DNA from: Algoriphagus sp. Y33
GTDB taxonomy: Bacteria > Bacteroidota > Bacteroidia > Cytophagales > Cyclobacteriaceae
DNA: 64,000 bases
Direction of reading: 5' to 3'
NCBI RefSeq assembly: GCF_014838715.1
Contig: NZ_CP061947.1
Span: 4,454,001 to 4,518,000, forward strand
Shown: positions 33,800 to 44,079 of the stretch, in pieces
Layout: each line of letters starts with the position of its first letter
How positions within the stretch are numbered: the first letter of the stretch is position 1
Notes under the pieces: generated by a model
Databases searched by the model: none
Told to the model about the DNA's origin: nothing
What the model saw: only the letters and a program-made list of their open reading frames with translations
Position numbers and translations under genes: made by a program

Positions 33800-35782
33800 T
33801 TAAAGAGTTTCCTGCTCATTCCACATGCCGTCTTCTTTGATGATTTCTATGAGTTTGTCTACTGCTTTTTCCGAAGGAACAGATCGCTTCATTACTTCCT
33901 TGCCCTTGTACAGCGTAATCTTCCCTTTACCCGAACCTACATAACCATAATCCGCATCAGCCATCTCTCCGGGGCCATTTACGATGCAGCCCATGATTCC
34001 GATTTTCACACCCTTCAAATGATCAGTTCGCTTACGGATCATTGCTGTAGTTTCCTGAAGATCAAAGAGCGTTCTACCGCAGGAAGGACAGGAAATATAT
34101 TCCGTCTTTGACATTCTTGTCCGCGCTGCCTGAAGCACGCCAAACCCAACAGAGTTATGAAGTTTGATCTGATCCAGAATTTCTTCGCGGGTATGTTCCT
34201 TTTCCTTCTCTAATGAAATAAAGATGCCATCCCCTAATCCATCAATCAGTAAGCCTCCCACATCCGTCGCAGCATAGAGCATTGTTTCATCCTGGGACTG
34301 ATCAGGATAGCTCACTTTCACGATCACAGGAATCTCGGACTTGACTTTCAGCAAACTCACAAATGCTCTTCTCAGCGCAGGCATAGCATGCTTATTCTCA
34401 GTCTTTAAAATCAAGACCGTATCATTCCTCTCTGAGGCCAAAGTAATAGCTTCTTCAATTTGCGTATCATAAACTTCCAGAAAATTCAATTCCGGATGAA
34501 ACTTCCCGGCAGATGAAAAACCTGCCAAATCGAAAAGTGGAAATTTATTGTGCTGATCTGAGCAGGTAATCCAGCTAGCGGCATTCTGGATTTCTTTCAT
34601 GCCATTAGGAAGCATAAAAGGAATTGAATTAGATCCTGAATAGACAAAATCACAACCCTGATCATTCATTTTCCATTTGTCCAGTTCCGGCAAATAGAAA
34701 TGACCAACTGATTTCATTTCCTTCTCCGTTATTTTTTCAATCGTTGAAATATCAGTAATCACCCTAGGCACATTGTGTCCTCCGAAATTATAGATCTCAG
34801 AACTATGCCGCTTGAAATGCTCGTAAGGATTTACAGGATAGTCTTGGATAGGACTGATTTCTATGTGTCCCGGGCGGTTGGCATATCGTTCAATCAAAGC
34901 CTTAGCGACCGGTGCCTCAAACTCCGGATCTTCGGTCAGCGAAACCCGCACCGTATCTCCCAATCCATCTTCCAACAGCGTGCCAATCCCTACAGCTGAT
35001 TTGATCCTTCCGTCTTCCGCTTCTCCCGCTTCAGTTACTCCAAGATGTAATGGATAGGGCTTGAATCCTCCCTGATCCAATTTCTCCACAAGTAATCGAT
35101 ACGCTTGTACCATGACCTGCGTATTGGAAGATTTCATAGAAATCACGATATCGAAGTAATTTTCGTCCTCACAGATCCTTAAAAACTCCAGTGCCGACTC
35201 CACCATTCCCAGCGGAGTATCGCCGTACCTACTCATGATCCGGTCAGAAAGCGATCCGTGATTAGTCCCGATTCTCATGGCTGTCCCGTTTTCCTTACAA
35301 ATCTTCACCAACGGCAAAAACCGCTCACGGATACGGTCCAATTCTTCCTGATAGGTTACGTCAGTATATTCTATGACTTCAAATTTCTTTTTGTCCGCAT
35401 AATTGCCCGGATTCACACGTACTTTTTCCACAATTCTTGCTGCTACTTCTGCTGCATTCGGAGTAAAATGGATATCTGCTACCAGCGGTGTAGTATAGCC
35501 TCTTTTGCGAAGCCCATCTTTAATATGCTGAAGATTTTCCGCTTCCTTTATGCTAGGAGCAGTGATTCTTACCAGTTCGCAGCCTGCTTCAATCATGCGG
35601 ATACTTTGCGCTATAGAGCCTTCAGTATCCATCGTATCGATGGTGGTCATGGACTGTACCACGATAGGATTGTCACCTCCTACGATGACATCCCCGATTT
35701 TTACAGGGATAGTTTTTCTCCTCGAATAACTCGTCAAGCTATCGCAATACAGCTGATCTAATGATTTGATAATTGGATCCAT
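33800..35782 (-). CDS. ispG: 4-hydroxy-3-methylbut-2-enyl diphosphate synthase, long form
   Basis: A 660-residue enzyme of the MEP isoprenoid pathway (MEcPP to HMBPP) with a [4Fe-4S] cluster. The N-terminal TIM barrel has VQSMTTIDTMDTEGS and HFTPNAAEVAA. The C-terminal reductase domain has CPSCGRTLFDL and GCIVNGPGEMADADYGYVG, giving the cluster cysteines. A central insertion of about 250 residues distinguishes the long form found in Bacteroidota, Chlamydiae and plants. It starts 5 bases after the SDR gene stop, as the last gene of the unit. Confidence 0.96.
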   Translation of the reverse strand: MDPIIKSLDQLYCDSLTSYSRRKTIPVKIGDVIVGGDNPIVVQSMTTIDTMDTEGSIAQSIRMIEAGCELVRITAPSIKEAENLQHIKDGLRKRGYTTPLVADIHFTPNAAEVAARIVEKVRVNPGNYADKKKFEVIEYTDVTYQEELDRIRERFLPLVKICKENGTAMRIGTNHGSLSDRIMSRYGDTPLGMVESALEFLRICEDENYFDIVISMKSSNTQVMVQAYRLLVEKLDQGGFKPYPLHLGVTEAGEAEDGRIKSAVGIGTLLEDGLGDTVRVSLTEDPEFEAPVAKALIERYANRPGHIEISPIQDYPVNPYEHFKRHSSEIYNFGGHNVPRVITDISTIEKITEKEMKSVGHFYLPELDKWKMNDQGCDFVYSGSNSIPFMLPNGMKEIQNAASWITCSDQHNKFPLFDLAGFSSAGKFHPELNFLEVYDTQIEEAITLASERNDTVLILKTENKHAMPALRRAFVSLLKVKSEIPVIVKVSYPDQSQDETMLYAATDVGGLLIDGLGDGIFISLEKEKEHTREEILDQIKLHNSVGFGVLQAARTRMSKTEYISCPSCGRTLFDLQETTAMIRKRTDHLKGVKIGIMGCIVNGPGEMADADYGYVGSGKGKITLYKGKEVMKRSVPSEKAVDKLIEIIKEDGMWNEQETL

Positions 35783-35787
35783 GGGGT

Positions 35788-36492
35788 TTATATATCTCCT
35801 AATTGAGGACGGATTACTATTTCTTCAACAACAGACTGGGGCGAAAGGTTATAAGCTGACCAAACACTTTCTGCGACATCTGCAGCTTTCATAAATCTTT
35901 CTACAGGCAAATCTACCCCTTCCCAGCTTGATGTATAGGTGGCTCCCGCAAGTATGGAAGTCACTTTTATTTGATGCGGTTTTAATTCTTCCCGAAGGCA
36001 CTTGGTCATACCCAGCATAGCCCATTTGGAGACAGCATAGGTCCCCCCGTTGGGGTACGCAGTAAGTCCGGCCACTGAGCCCATAGAGAAAATATGTCCT
36101 GATGCCCTTTCAATCATTTCTTTGACAAACCCACGGGTTAGATAATACGCAGAATACAAATTTGTCTCCATCATCAGCTCAAAATTCCCCTCCGGCTCAT
36201 TATGAATAGCTCCCGGGATAAATACACCTGTATTATTCACCAGCACATCCGGAATCCCCACAGCCTTGATTTCAGTCACAAACCTTGCGACATCTGCCTT
36301 TTTAGAAAGATCTGCCTGAATTGCATTCACTGCGATAGTTCGATACTTCTCTTTCAGAGAAGCCTTTAGACCCGCCAACTCAGCTCCATTTCTTGCGCAG
36401 GTAAAGATATCAAACCCTTCTTCCGCAAAGCGTTCTATGATAGCTCTTCCTATTCCTTTTGTACCTCCTGTGACGAGGATGCTTTTGCTCAT
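35788..36492 (-). CDS. Short-chain dehydrogenase/reductase
   Basis: A 234-residue classical SDR using NAD(P)H. The nucleotide-binding motif is TGGTKGIGRAI, the structural motif is NNTGV (usually NNAG), and the active site is Ser in GSVAGLTAYP plus YAVSK (Tyr-x3-Lys). It resembles 3-oxoacyl-ACP reductases (FabG-like) but the substrate is not fixed by the sequence. It is 5 bases upstream of ispG and 63 bases downstream of the large outer-membrane protein gene. Confidence 0.88.
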   Translation of the reverse strand: MSKSILVTGGTKGIGRAIIERFAEEGFDIFTCARNGAELAGLKASLKEKYRTIAVNAIQADLSKKADVARFVTEIKAVGIPDVLVNNTGVFIPGAIHNEPEGNFELMMETNLYSAYYLTRGFVKEMIERASGHIFSMGSVAGLTAYPNGGTYAVSKWAMLGMTKCLREELKPHQIKVTSILAGATYTSSWEGVDLPVERFMKAADVAESVWSAYNLSPQSVVEEIVIRPQLGDI

Positions 36493-36555
36493 TTGATTCG
36501 TAGTTTAATAGTTAGTATGACAACTATCTAGCTTTCGCAAAGTTACATTAATTTA

Positions 36556-39500
36556 TCAAAACAGTGCCGAAACTTGCATTCTCCCCACATGGACAATACG
36601 GTCCAACCCCTGAGAATTCCTTCCTTCATATACCAGATTAAGCTGTAAGCCTTCTCCTATTTTTTGAAGCCAGTTTACGTTCCAAGTCACATTAGTCCCA
36701 CTAGTCAGTGCCTGAAGCATTTCATAGCCCACAGGAGAGTTGTCAACTCCATTGTAGTCGATTTGAATCAGTTTGAGATTACCCGTCAACGTAGTTTTCA
36801 CTGCCCTAGCAAACCGAAGATCCATCCCCACCTGATGTAAGTGGGCTTTTTCTTTATATTCCACATTTGCAGTATTTATTTTGCCTGTAAAATTATACAT
36901 CGCCGTGGCCCTGAAATAAGGCGTGGGCTGCCAAGAAAATTCCGGTCCAATTTGATTCTGAGAGATTGTGTAATTCCTGTTGTCCAGAAAATCTGAAGCA
37001 GAAAGTCTATCACCTGTACCGGCCAAAACCCTAAGTGTCGTCTGTCCGCTGAAATTATAGCGCGTATTCAACTTCCAATCTTTTTGAATCAAATCCTCAA
37101 AGCCGCCTGACAGCAATTGCTTAAACTGAGAATCAAAGAAAGTTAGATCAAATCCGTATTTCGCAGATGCCCGGTTAAAAAAGAAACTAGACCGAATCAC
37201 TTGGCGAAGTGACAAAATATCTTCCCTATCCCCTCCGCCAACAAAAGGATTGATTCGATCTCCAAAATCATCAGAAGTTATTTTTTTCTCTACGCTCAAA
37301 CTGGTCGTATTGGAAAATTTGTGTAAAAAGGATCGGAAGCCAGAAATTTCTTTCCAAGATTCAGGAAATTTCGCCTGAATTCGATAATTCAAAATACTCG
37401 TGTATGCCTGGATATAGGTGTCAGTGGGAACAAAAATCTTAATGTACTGCTTTTCCTCTGGATTGATCGCCAGATAAAATTCATTGAGCTGCTGTATACC
37501 ATCGCCGTTATCATCACGCCACGTGTGTGTGCCGTCTCCATTCGGAGCAGGCAAAAAGACAAACTCACGCTGCAACTCACGACCATTTCCGATTGCATAA
37601 GAGACTTCATTCCGGATGAGATTTTTGCCCAAACTTCCGTGATAATCAAGTTTTCCCATGACGGTAAGTTCAGAAGGTAAATCCCGCTGCAAATATTCCA
37701 GCTCCCGATAAGTGAAGGTACTACTCAGACTGTGTTGCGTCCATTGCTTTCGAAAGGTGAAATTGGAAGTAAATGCACGGGTATCCTTTAGCAATTGCCC
37801 TGCAAAGGGAGCTTTATCTTCCCGCCAAGCTGCATCTACCAAAAAGGAATACCTCAGGGAATCGCTGCTGCGCAAATAAAGTAAATGCTGTTTGAAATTC
37901 ATGGCAGTGCTAAGAACAGAATCCGTTTCGGCAATTCGAAAGGCATTTTGATCCACGGAGAATTGATAACCGGGAACAACTATTTTAGAAGCAAAACTCA
38001 CATCACCCAAGTACCGTGTCCAGTCTGAAGTGAGCGAATCTTGCTTGGAATTCAGTCTAAAAAACTCCTGCCGTAGACGGATTTTGGATCCCAACTGTAA
38101 GTTCCAATTGGCGGAATGCTGCGTGCCATTGAGCACATTTTCTCTGTTTCTTAAGTAAAAAAGATAGTCAAAGCGATTGAGTGCGTCCTTGTCCAAACCA
38201 ACTCCGGCACGAAAAAATTGCTCAGCAGCCGGATTTTGCAAAGCTGTCTGACCCACCCCCCAATCTCTGTCAAATTCCACATATCTGAATCGATCTATGA
38301 AATTGAAATTAGTAGAGTTGTATTCATATTCTGTCAGCCCCTTCATGGTATAGCCTTTGAAAAGCGAAGATCCACGCCCCTCGCTTTGCAATCCTACCTT
38401 CATCCCCATCCCCTGATTGTCATCATCACCCAACTCCGAGAAGAGATTATTGTCTACTGCAGAAAGCGCCAGTTCAGAATAAATATTCTCGTAATCATTA
38501 AGTTTGACTCTAGTCCCCGCCGTGACCATCCGTTTACTGTCGGGAAGAGGAAGCTGGGATAAAATCGAATAGCTGCCTTGCGGCTGTCCATCCAATCGCG
38601 GAATATATTCGTAAAGCGTCCCATTGGATAACTGGTTGGATCGACGGTAATCACCTTGTCCTGCTCCAACTTGAGAAAACCCCAACTCATAATGAGCTTT
38701 CTCAGGGTCAGTGGAATATTGATAGTAAATCAATTGATTTCCAAACTCGTCAAACCCAAGAATTTTTTCATATAAAATTCTATTCTGATCGAAAGCAACG
38801 CTATCTATCCTGGGAATTCTTGCCAACTCCGAACTATCGCCCACGGAAGCCAAAAGCCCTAACTCTTCCTGTGAAAAATCTGTAAACAAGGGTCTGTTTC
38901 TATTATCCTTCTCTTGGTAATAATTCAAATACACATCCACTTTACCATTGGTCTGGGTGTGGTTTGCACCGATGATGGATCGGGAATAATTCCGCTCTGC
39001 ATATTCAAAATCCACACGAACCCGAGAATATTGAGTGATCAGAACTTTAGGCGTAAACGTGATTTCTGCTTGGTTATAATCAATCACGTAATCTTCATTA
39101 AATCCGCGCTTAAGTTGCTTTCCGTCCAAAAACACACGCTCTGAATTCGCCATAATGATCACAAATCGCTCATTATTCGGGCCATTAATTCGATACGGGC
39201 CCAAAACACCTTCCATAATCGGGAGTTGAATGGATGCAAATTTCCCCTTGGCAATGGAAGCAAAAGCCTGTGAACTTGCCGTCCAATTTTCGTACGGTTT
39301 GTAATTGGATGTAAACTGCAGTCCCTGCACATTCTTATAGTAGCGCAAAAACTCAGACCGCCTTTGCTGCAAGACTACATCTCCCGCAGCCAAGCTGAAA
39401 TCATTGTTGTAAAGTTCGATCAATACATTGTCAAAGTCTTGGATCTGTTGGGTATTTCCTTCTGGCTGAAAAGGCACATTTTGATCTGTTATACTTGCCC

Positions 39501-40020
39501 TGATCTTGAGATTATCCGAAATATCACCTTCTAGTTGTAGGTTTAGTGACGAGTTTACAAATACATTCTGTGTATTCCCAAAGGATATCCCCCGTGTAAG
39601 ACTTCCGGATCTGTACAGATTTGTAGTCGGGAAAAGCTCCTCACGAAAATCAAACCCTGGCAATTCAGCCGTTCTTCCGTCTTTAAAACGGGCTGTAGAA
39701 TCATAATCCGTCAGCAACGTTCTACGGGCGACCGGCTTATCAAAGCGAATAGAAAAAGTTTGATAACATACTAAAAGTGAGTCTGGCTTGACATCATTTT
39801 CAAAAAACACCTCAAGCGTATTAGAACTTAAGTAATAGTTGAAATTATAGGTTTTCCCACTTCTATCCGTGATTCTGATAGTTTCTTCCTGTAAAGAGAG
39901 TGAATCCGGAACCATAGGATTGGAGAATACTTCCATTTCTACCCACCGACATTTTTCCTGAGCCCTTACCGAAGTAAAAAATCCCAGTACTAAAATCCAG
40001 AAAAGTAGCCAAATACGCAT
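36556..40020 (-). CDS. Large conserved outer-membrane protein, unknown function
   Basis: A 1154-residue exported protein, start set at ATG 40020 (an upstream GTG adds two residues). The signal peptide is MRIWLLFWILVLGFFTSVRAQ. An N-terminal globular part of about 120 residues is followed by LYRSGSLTRGISFGNTQN, ITDQNVPFQPEGNTQQIQDF and YYKNVQGLQFTSNY, stretches I recall as conserved in Bacteroidota proteins of unknown function. Beyond residue 450 alternating hydrophobic strands and a C-terminal aromatic (VSALF) indicate a large beta-barrel. It starts 46 bases after the stop of a large histidine kinase gene. Function is not known. Confidence 0.7.
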   Translation of the reverse strand: MRIWLLFWILVLGFFTSVRAQEKCRWVEMEVFSNPMVPDSLSLQEETIRITDRSGKTYNFNYYLSSNTLEVFFENDVKPDSLLVCYQTFSIRFDKPVARRTLLTDYDSTARFKDGRTAELPGFDFREELFPTTNLYRSGSLTRGISFGNTQNVFVNSSLNLQLEGDISDNLKIRASITDQNVPFQPEGNTQQIQDFDNVLIELYNNDFSLAAGDVVLQQRRSEFLRYYKNVQGLQFTSNYKPYENWTASSQAFASIAKGKFASIQLPIMEGVLGPYRINGPNNERFVIIMANSERVFLDGKQLKRGFNEDYVIDYNQAEITFTPKVLITQYSRVRVDFEYAERNYSRSIIGANHTQTNGKVDVYLNYYQEKDNRNRPLFTDFSQEELGLLASVGDSSELARIPRIDSVAFDQNRILYEKILGFDEFGNQLIYYQYSTDPEKAHYELGFSQVGAGQGDYRRSNQLSNGTLYEYIPRLDGQPQGSYSILSQLPLPDSKRMVTAGTRVKLNDYENIYSELALSAVDNNLFSELGDDDNQGMGMKVGLQSEGRGSSLFKGYTMKGLTEYEYNSTNFNFIDRFRYVEFDRDWGVGQTALQNPAAEQFFRAGVGLDKDALNRFDYLFYLRNRENVLNGTQHSANWNLQLGSKIRLRQEFFRLNSKQDSLTSDWTRYLGDVSFASKIVVPGYQFSVDQNAFRIAETDSVLSTAMNFKQHLLYLRSSDSLRYSFLVDAAWREDKAPFAGQLLKDTRAFTSNFTFRKQWTQHSLSSTFTYRELEYLQRDLPSELTVMGKLDYHGSLGKNLIRNEVSYAIGNGRELQREFVFLPAPNGDGTHTWRDDNGDGIQQLNEFYLAINPEEKQYIKIFVPTDTYIQAYTSILNYRIQAKFPESWKEISGFRSFLHKFSNTTSLSVEKKITSDDFGDRINPFVGGGDREDILSLRQVIRSSFFFNRASAKYGFDLTFFDSQFKQLLSGGFEDLIQKDWKLNTRYNFSGQTTLRVLAGTGDRLSASDFLDNRNYTISQNQIGPEFSWQPTPYFRATAMYNFTGKINTANVEYKEKAHLHQVGMDLRFARAVKTTLTGNLKLIQIDYNGVDNSPVGYEMLQALTSGTNVTWNVNWLQKIGEGLQLNLVYEGRNSQGLDRIVHVGRMQVSALF

Positions 40021-40066
40021 GTTCACTCCGAAATACCTTTTGAGTTGAAGGTACTAAAAAGATGAA

Positions 40067-43000
40067 TTAAGCTATCAATGGAAAGGTAAGATAGAATGTG
40101 GTGCCTTTCCCCAGTTTAGTTTCAAACCAGATCTTGCCTCCAGCAGTCTCTACACCACTTTTTGCAATGGCCAATCCTAAGCCCGATCCGGTAGATTTGG
40201 TTGAGAAATTAGGAATGAAAATCTTATCCTTCAATTCATCTGATATGCCTTTGCCATTATCCGTAATCTCAAGAAAAACTGCTTGATCCGTCATCCAAAG
40301 CCATATCCTGATCTTAGGTTTCACTCCGGGCTCCACAGCTTGGACTCCATTGATGATCAGGTTTGAGATCACTCTGCCGAAAAGCTTATCATCTCCCATA
40401 ATTGGGATATTATGGGTAAAAGAATCGTCCTGAAAAATCAATTCCACCTGTGGATCACCACTGAACAACTCCAAAACTTTGTTCAGCACTGATTTGAAAT
40501 TGATCAGCTCATTATTTGGAAGAGGCATTTTCGCAAATGTGGAAAAAGAGGAAGCAATCCCGCTTAAGGCATCTACTTGATGAATCAGGGTTTCCAGTGA
40601 TCTTTTCAACTTCTCGGCATCGTCTAACCCGCCTGCATCTTGCAGTCGGATCAGATGCTGTAGCGTCAGCTTCATTGGTGTTAGCGGATTCTTGATTTCA
40701 TGCGCTACTTGCTTTGCCATTTCACGCCATGCAGATTCCTTCTCAGTAGAAGCCAGCACTTTTTTACTATTTTCCAGCTTGAAAAGCATGTTGTTGTACT
40801 CATTTACCAACAGGCCAATTTCATCCTTGGACCCCCAGTGCATAGGTTCATTATTTTCCAGATTTGTAACTTTTAACTTTTGCGTAAGCAATTTGAACGG
40901 AAAAGTAAGATTGGTTGACACAAAATAAGAAACAAACAAAAAGAGGATAAAAATCACCACAAATGTGTTGAAAATATTGCTCAACACATCGGCAATCAGT
41001 GTATTCAATTCCGTCTCTGACTCGAAAAACGGCACGGCCAAAATCCCCAGATTTTCCTGTTTTGCTACGGCTGGAATGGACAGATAAACTGTCTTATACC
41101 TTAACTTCCCGATTTGCTCATCAGCTAAATACTGACTTTGTCCCATCTCCTGAATCTCAGCAATCGCCTTGGGATTGATCAGAGGGGCTAAAATTTTCTT
41201 GTCAAAAATATTCGGGCGGTTGGTAGATTCTAACTTGCCTTCAGAGCTATATACATGGATATCACTGGCAGTAGTATTGGCCAATTCATTCACCTCTTCA
41301 TTGAGTTGATCACTATCCACGACTTCGGGTTTCTGATTATTGAGAAAGCTTCCCAGATTTCCTCTTATCAATGCAGCCTTTTGGATATATTGCCTGTCAA
41401 GATCATCACGGTAGCTATTTGCAAGTAGACCTATTGTGATAATACTGATTATGAGAATAGGAAAGAAGAAAGCGAAATTCAGATAAAGCTGAAGCTTTGT
41501 GGAATAATTGAATTCAAAATTCTTGACTCCTGTGATCAGGGTATTGATCAGGATGGTCAAGAAAGTCATGATCACAAAAAGCACAAAGAAGAGGGAAATA
41601 TTCCCTAAAAAGTGAGCCAACGATATATTTCTGGATGACACAATGATCAGTTCATCACCATTTTCTATCCCAAAATGGTGATAACCACTTTGCCTAACAC
41701 CCTCCGTGACCAATACTTTTCGAGTTAAAACCTGTTCGAAATCCTTACTCAGATAATTAAACGATCCAGAATTTCTAATAAACTCTGAGTCTTTGAAAAT
41801 GGCATAATCATAAAGTACCGGATCCAGCTTGTCGTTATATTTTTTATCCAACAGCAATTTGGGATAGACGCTTGTAGGTTGTACCCTCAACTGCCGAAGC
41901 TCAAGAAAAACTGTTCCCAATGATGAACCTTCTCTGCTCATCGGCACAAAAGCTACAAATCGATTTCCGCTATTCGATTCATTGCCACGTATAAAATATA
42001 AATCCTTCACACTTGTAGCATAATCACTTTTGATGTACTCCAATTGGATATCCTTGAGACTCTCCGAATCCGAAGACCCCAATATCTGCTGTCCTGAAGA
42101 TGAGAAAATACGGACTTTAACTTCAAATTGGTCGAAGTAATTATCCAAATAAATCCTCCTGATTTTTGTTTCAATTGGTTCTTTGGAGAAAAGTGGGTCA
42201 GCTATCCTATTTTGAATAAACAAATCACTTTTGATACGAGTAAAAATCTCCCCCAAAAAAAACTCAGTCATCACATCACTTTCGATGAGGTTTTGGTTAG
42301 CGAAGCGGATTTTGGACTGAATCAATTCACTTTTTTCTGTCTGAAAAGTGCTAATCCCTCCAATAACTGCTGTCACCAAACAGGCAAAAAAGAAGGTTAA
42401 GAACGTATCCAGCCCAAGTTTAAAGGCATTTTTGAAAAGTTCGAGACGGACAATGGTAACCAGAAAACCTAGATGAACAAACCAAGCCACTCCATCCCAA
42501 ACTGATAAGAAGAACAGTACAGCACCTATGGGCAATCCAATAATTGCCATCCATTTGTAATAAACTTTTTTACTTCGGTTAATTTCCAAGAGTAAACTGA
42601 ACATTGTCAGCGAGATCAGCACATAAATTGCTCCCCAAAGAAACAGCAGAAAAAAACTTATCCCCTTAAACCAATCGAAGGAAGGAATGGAACTGATGTC
42701 CAAGGCCCACTGGGAATTAGTCATCAAATCCCTCGGCAGAGACCATACCATATAGACTCCAATAGTGCTTAGCACAAGTGAGAAAAATAAAAAGACCAAA
42801 AATTCATTTTGTGATTTGAGAACTTTGATTTTCTCATGCATGATCCTGGATGACATCTGATAGATCACCATTGCCAGGAGAAGTACACCACACAACGTAT
42901 TAATCAGCAAATCTCCCAAACTCGGATTGAACCACGATGATGCATAATTGGCAGAGTCAAATAATGCCAAATTAAGGTAGTTGCCCGGAAAATCCAGCAG

Positions 43001-43771
43001 CAACATCATCATCCTAAATGCTCCAAGCACAAAAATTGCATAGCCAATTGCCTGCCACCTTCTTCCGGCTTTCCACTTACTCAACACGAAATCCGAGCTC
43101 AATAGAAAATAAAGCAGAAAAACAGAGGTAAAGAATATAAGAATAGCCGGATTAACAACCCTTCCTGCCGGACTGTAGCCAAAAAGGAAATTGATTCCAA
43201 AAAGCGGGATGCCAGCAGGATTTCTTACAACAGATGTTGCTTCATCGGGATTTGAAAAAAGCTCAAATCGTCCATTTCCAAATACAGTTGGATTTGGTCC
43301 TGTGATCAGGTAATTGTTTTCAATATTTCCGGGCCAAATCAGCCGAAGTACATGAAGCATTACATAATCGGCCCCATTCCTTTTGATTTTACGAACCTTA
43401 AGCAAAAGTGTACCATAGGGATCTTCCAGTAGTTGGTATTCTTTAGCAAGATCAACTTGAGAAAAATCAAGGGTTAAGGTAAAATCTGACCAGAACAGCA
43501 ATTCCTTTTCCGTATTTAATATAAAAAAAGGGTGCTTGTGGGCAGGGGTACTTATCTGTCCAAAACTCAAGGTATCGTCTGGTCTGACATCCATTAGAAC
43601 CTGAATGAAATCCTCATCAAATTCCTTATCCACCGCTTGCACACGATCCTGCAAAGCTTGCAAATAGGTCGCTTGATCACTTTTCTGAAAAAAAAAGAAA
43701 TTCAAAACCAATACCGCAAGAAGAGAGAAAACACTGATCAAAATGATCAGACTACGAGAATCATGCTTCAT
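40067..43771 (-). CDS. Very large membrane sensor histidine kinase (NtrY-like)
   Basis: A 1234-residue sensor kinase. It begins with one helix (LIILISVFSLLAVLVLNFFFF), an extracytoplasmic domain, then about 10 helices (200-480), a second sensor region (about 480-720), further helices (STKLQLYLNFAFFFPILIISI) and another extracytoplasmic segment ahead of a HAMP-like linker near residue 960. The kinase core has His1024 in AHEIKNPLTPMKLTLQHL (as in NtrY) and an ATPase domain with NLIINGVQAV, DNGKGIS and GSGLGLAIAK. No response regulator is adjacent. Signal and partner are unknown. It is followed by the outer-membrane protein, SDR and ispG genes. Confidence 0.9.
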   Translation of the reverse strand: MKHDSRSLIILISVFSLLAVLVLNFFFFQKSDQATYLQALQDRVQAVDKEFDEDFIQVLMDVRPDDTLSFGQISTPAHKHPFFILNTEKELLFWSDFTLTLDFSQVDLAKEYQLLEDPYGTLLLKVRKIKRNGADYVMLHVLRLIWPGNIENNYLITGPNPTVFGNGRFELFSNPDEATSVVRNPAGIPLFGINFLFGYSPAGRVVNPAILIFFTSVFLLYFLLSSDFVLSKWKAGRRWQAIGYAIFVLGAFRMMMLLLDFPGNYLNLALFDSANYASSWFNPSLGDLLINTLCGVLLLAMVIYQMSSRIMHEKIKVLKSQNEFLVFLFFSLVLSTIGVYMVWSLPRDLMTNSQWALDISSIPSFDWFKGISFFLLFLWGAIYVLISLTMFSLLLEINRSKKVYYKWMAIIGLPIGAVLFFLSVWDGVAWFVHLGFLVTIVRLELFKNAFKLGLDTFLTFFFACLVTAVIGGISTFQTEKSELIQSKIRFANQNLIESDVMTEFFLGEIFTRIKSDLFIQNRIADPLFSKEPIETKIRRIYLDNYFDQFEVKVRIFSSSGQQILGSSDSESLKDIQLEYIKSDYATSVKDLYFIRGNESNSGNRFVAFVPMSREGSSLGTVFLELRQLRVQPTSVYPKLLLDKKYNDKLDPVLYDYAIFKDSEFIRNSGSFNYLSKDFEQVLTRKVLVTEGVRQSGYHHFGIENGDELIIVSSRNISLAHFLGNISLFFVLFVIMTFLTILINTLITGVKNFEFNYSTKLQLYLNFAFFFPILIISIITIGLLANSYRDDLDRQYIQKAALIRGNLGSFLNNQKPEVVDSDQLNEEVNELANTTASDIHVYSSEGKLESTNRPNIFDKKILAPLINPKAIAEIQEMGQSQYLADEQIGKLRYKTVYLSIPAVAKQENLGILAVPFFESETELNTLIADVLSNIFNTFVVIFILFLFVSYFVSTNLTFPFKLLTQKLKVTNLENNEPMHWGSKDEIGLLVNEYNNMLFKLENSKKVLASTEKESAWREMAKQVAHEIKNPLTPMKLTLQHLIRLQDAGGLDDAEKLKRSLETLIHQVDALSGIASSFSTFAKMPLPNNELINFKSVLNKVLELFSGDPQVELIFQDDSFTHNIPIMGDDKLFGRVISNLIINGVQAVEPGVKPKIRIWLWMTDQAVFLEITDNGKGISDELKDKIFIPNFSTKSTGSGLGLAIAKSGVETAGGKIWFETKLGKGTTFYLTFPLIA

Positions 43772-43784
43772 TTATATGTAAAAT

Positions 43785-43816
43785 AAAAAAAGCAAAGTCG
43801 TTGATCAAACTTTGCT
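43785..43816 (-). terminator. Terminator after the small Cys-rich membrane protein gene
   Basis: On the minus strand: perfect 8-bp stem AGCAAAGT/ACTTTGCT (43816-43809 with 43798-43791), 10-base loop and a T run (43791-43785). It lies 12 bases after the small protein's stop and separates it from the histidine kinase gene. Confidence 0.85.
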
Positions 43817-43827
43817 CTTCTATTCCT

Positions 43828-44079
43828 TTAATGAAAGGCTATTTTCGCCTTCCTTTTTTTAGCATTTCGATACCAGAAAAAGCCAAGAACCATAGCTATA
43901 AGATAGGGCATGACAAAAAGATACATAATCCCCAGATTCAACCCTGCCCCAATACTCGTATCTCCATTGCTTACATTGTTTTCCACGGATGCCCTGCACA
44001 TAGCACACTGAGCAAAGCATGCTGTGTGAAACACAAAAGATAAGAAAGTCAAGAACCCTATTTTGAAAGCTTTTTTCAT
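43828..44079 (-). CDS. Small membrane protein with CxxC, next to the oxidase genes
   Basis: An 83-residue protein with a signal-like start (FKIGFLTFLSFVFHTACFA), a short segment QCAMCRASVENNVSNGD carrying a CxxC, and one membrane helix (GIMYLFVMPYLIAMVLGFFWY) followed by a basic end. I recall this as conserved beside cytochrome oxidase genes of Bacteroidota. The CxxC and location suggest a copper or redox role in oxidase assembly, which is inference. It ends with a strong terminator. Confidence 0.72.
   Translation of the reverse strand: MKKAFKIGFLTFLSFVFHTACFAQCAMCRASVENNVSNGDTSIGAGLNLGIMYLFVMPYLIAMVLGFFWYRNAKKRKAKIAFH

Noticed and set aside
35258..35761. 167-codon plus-strand frame opposite ispG
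   Set aside because: Antisense to the conserved IspG barrel; no motif and no promoter.
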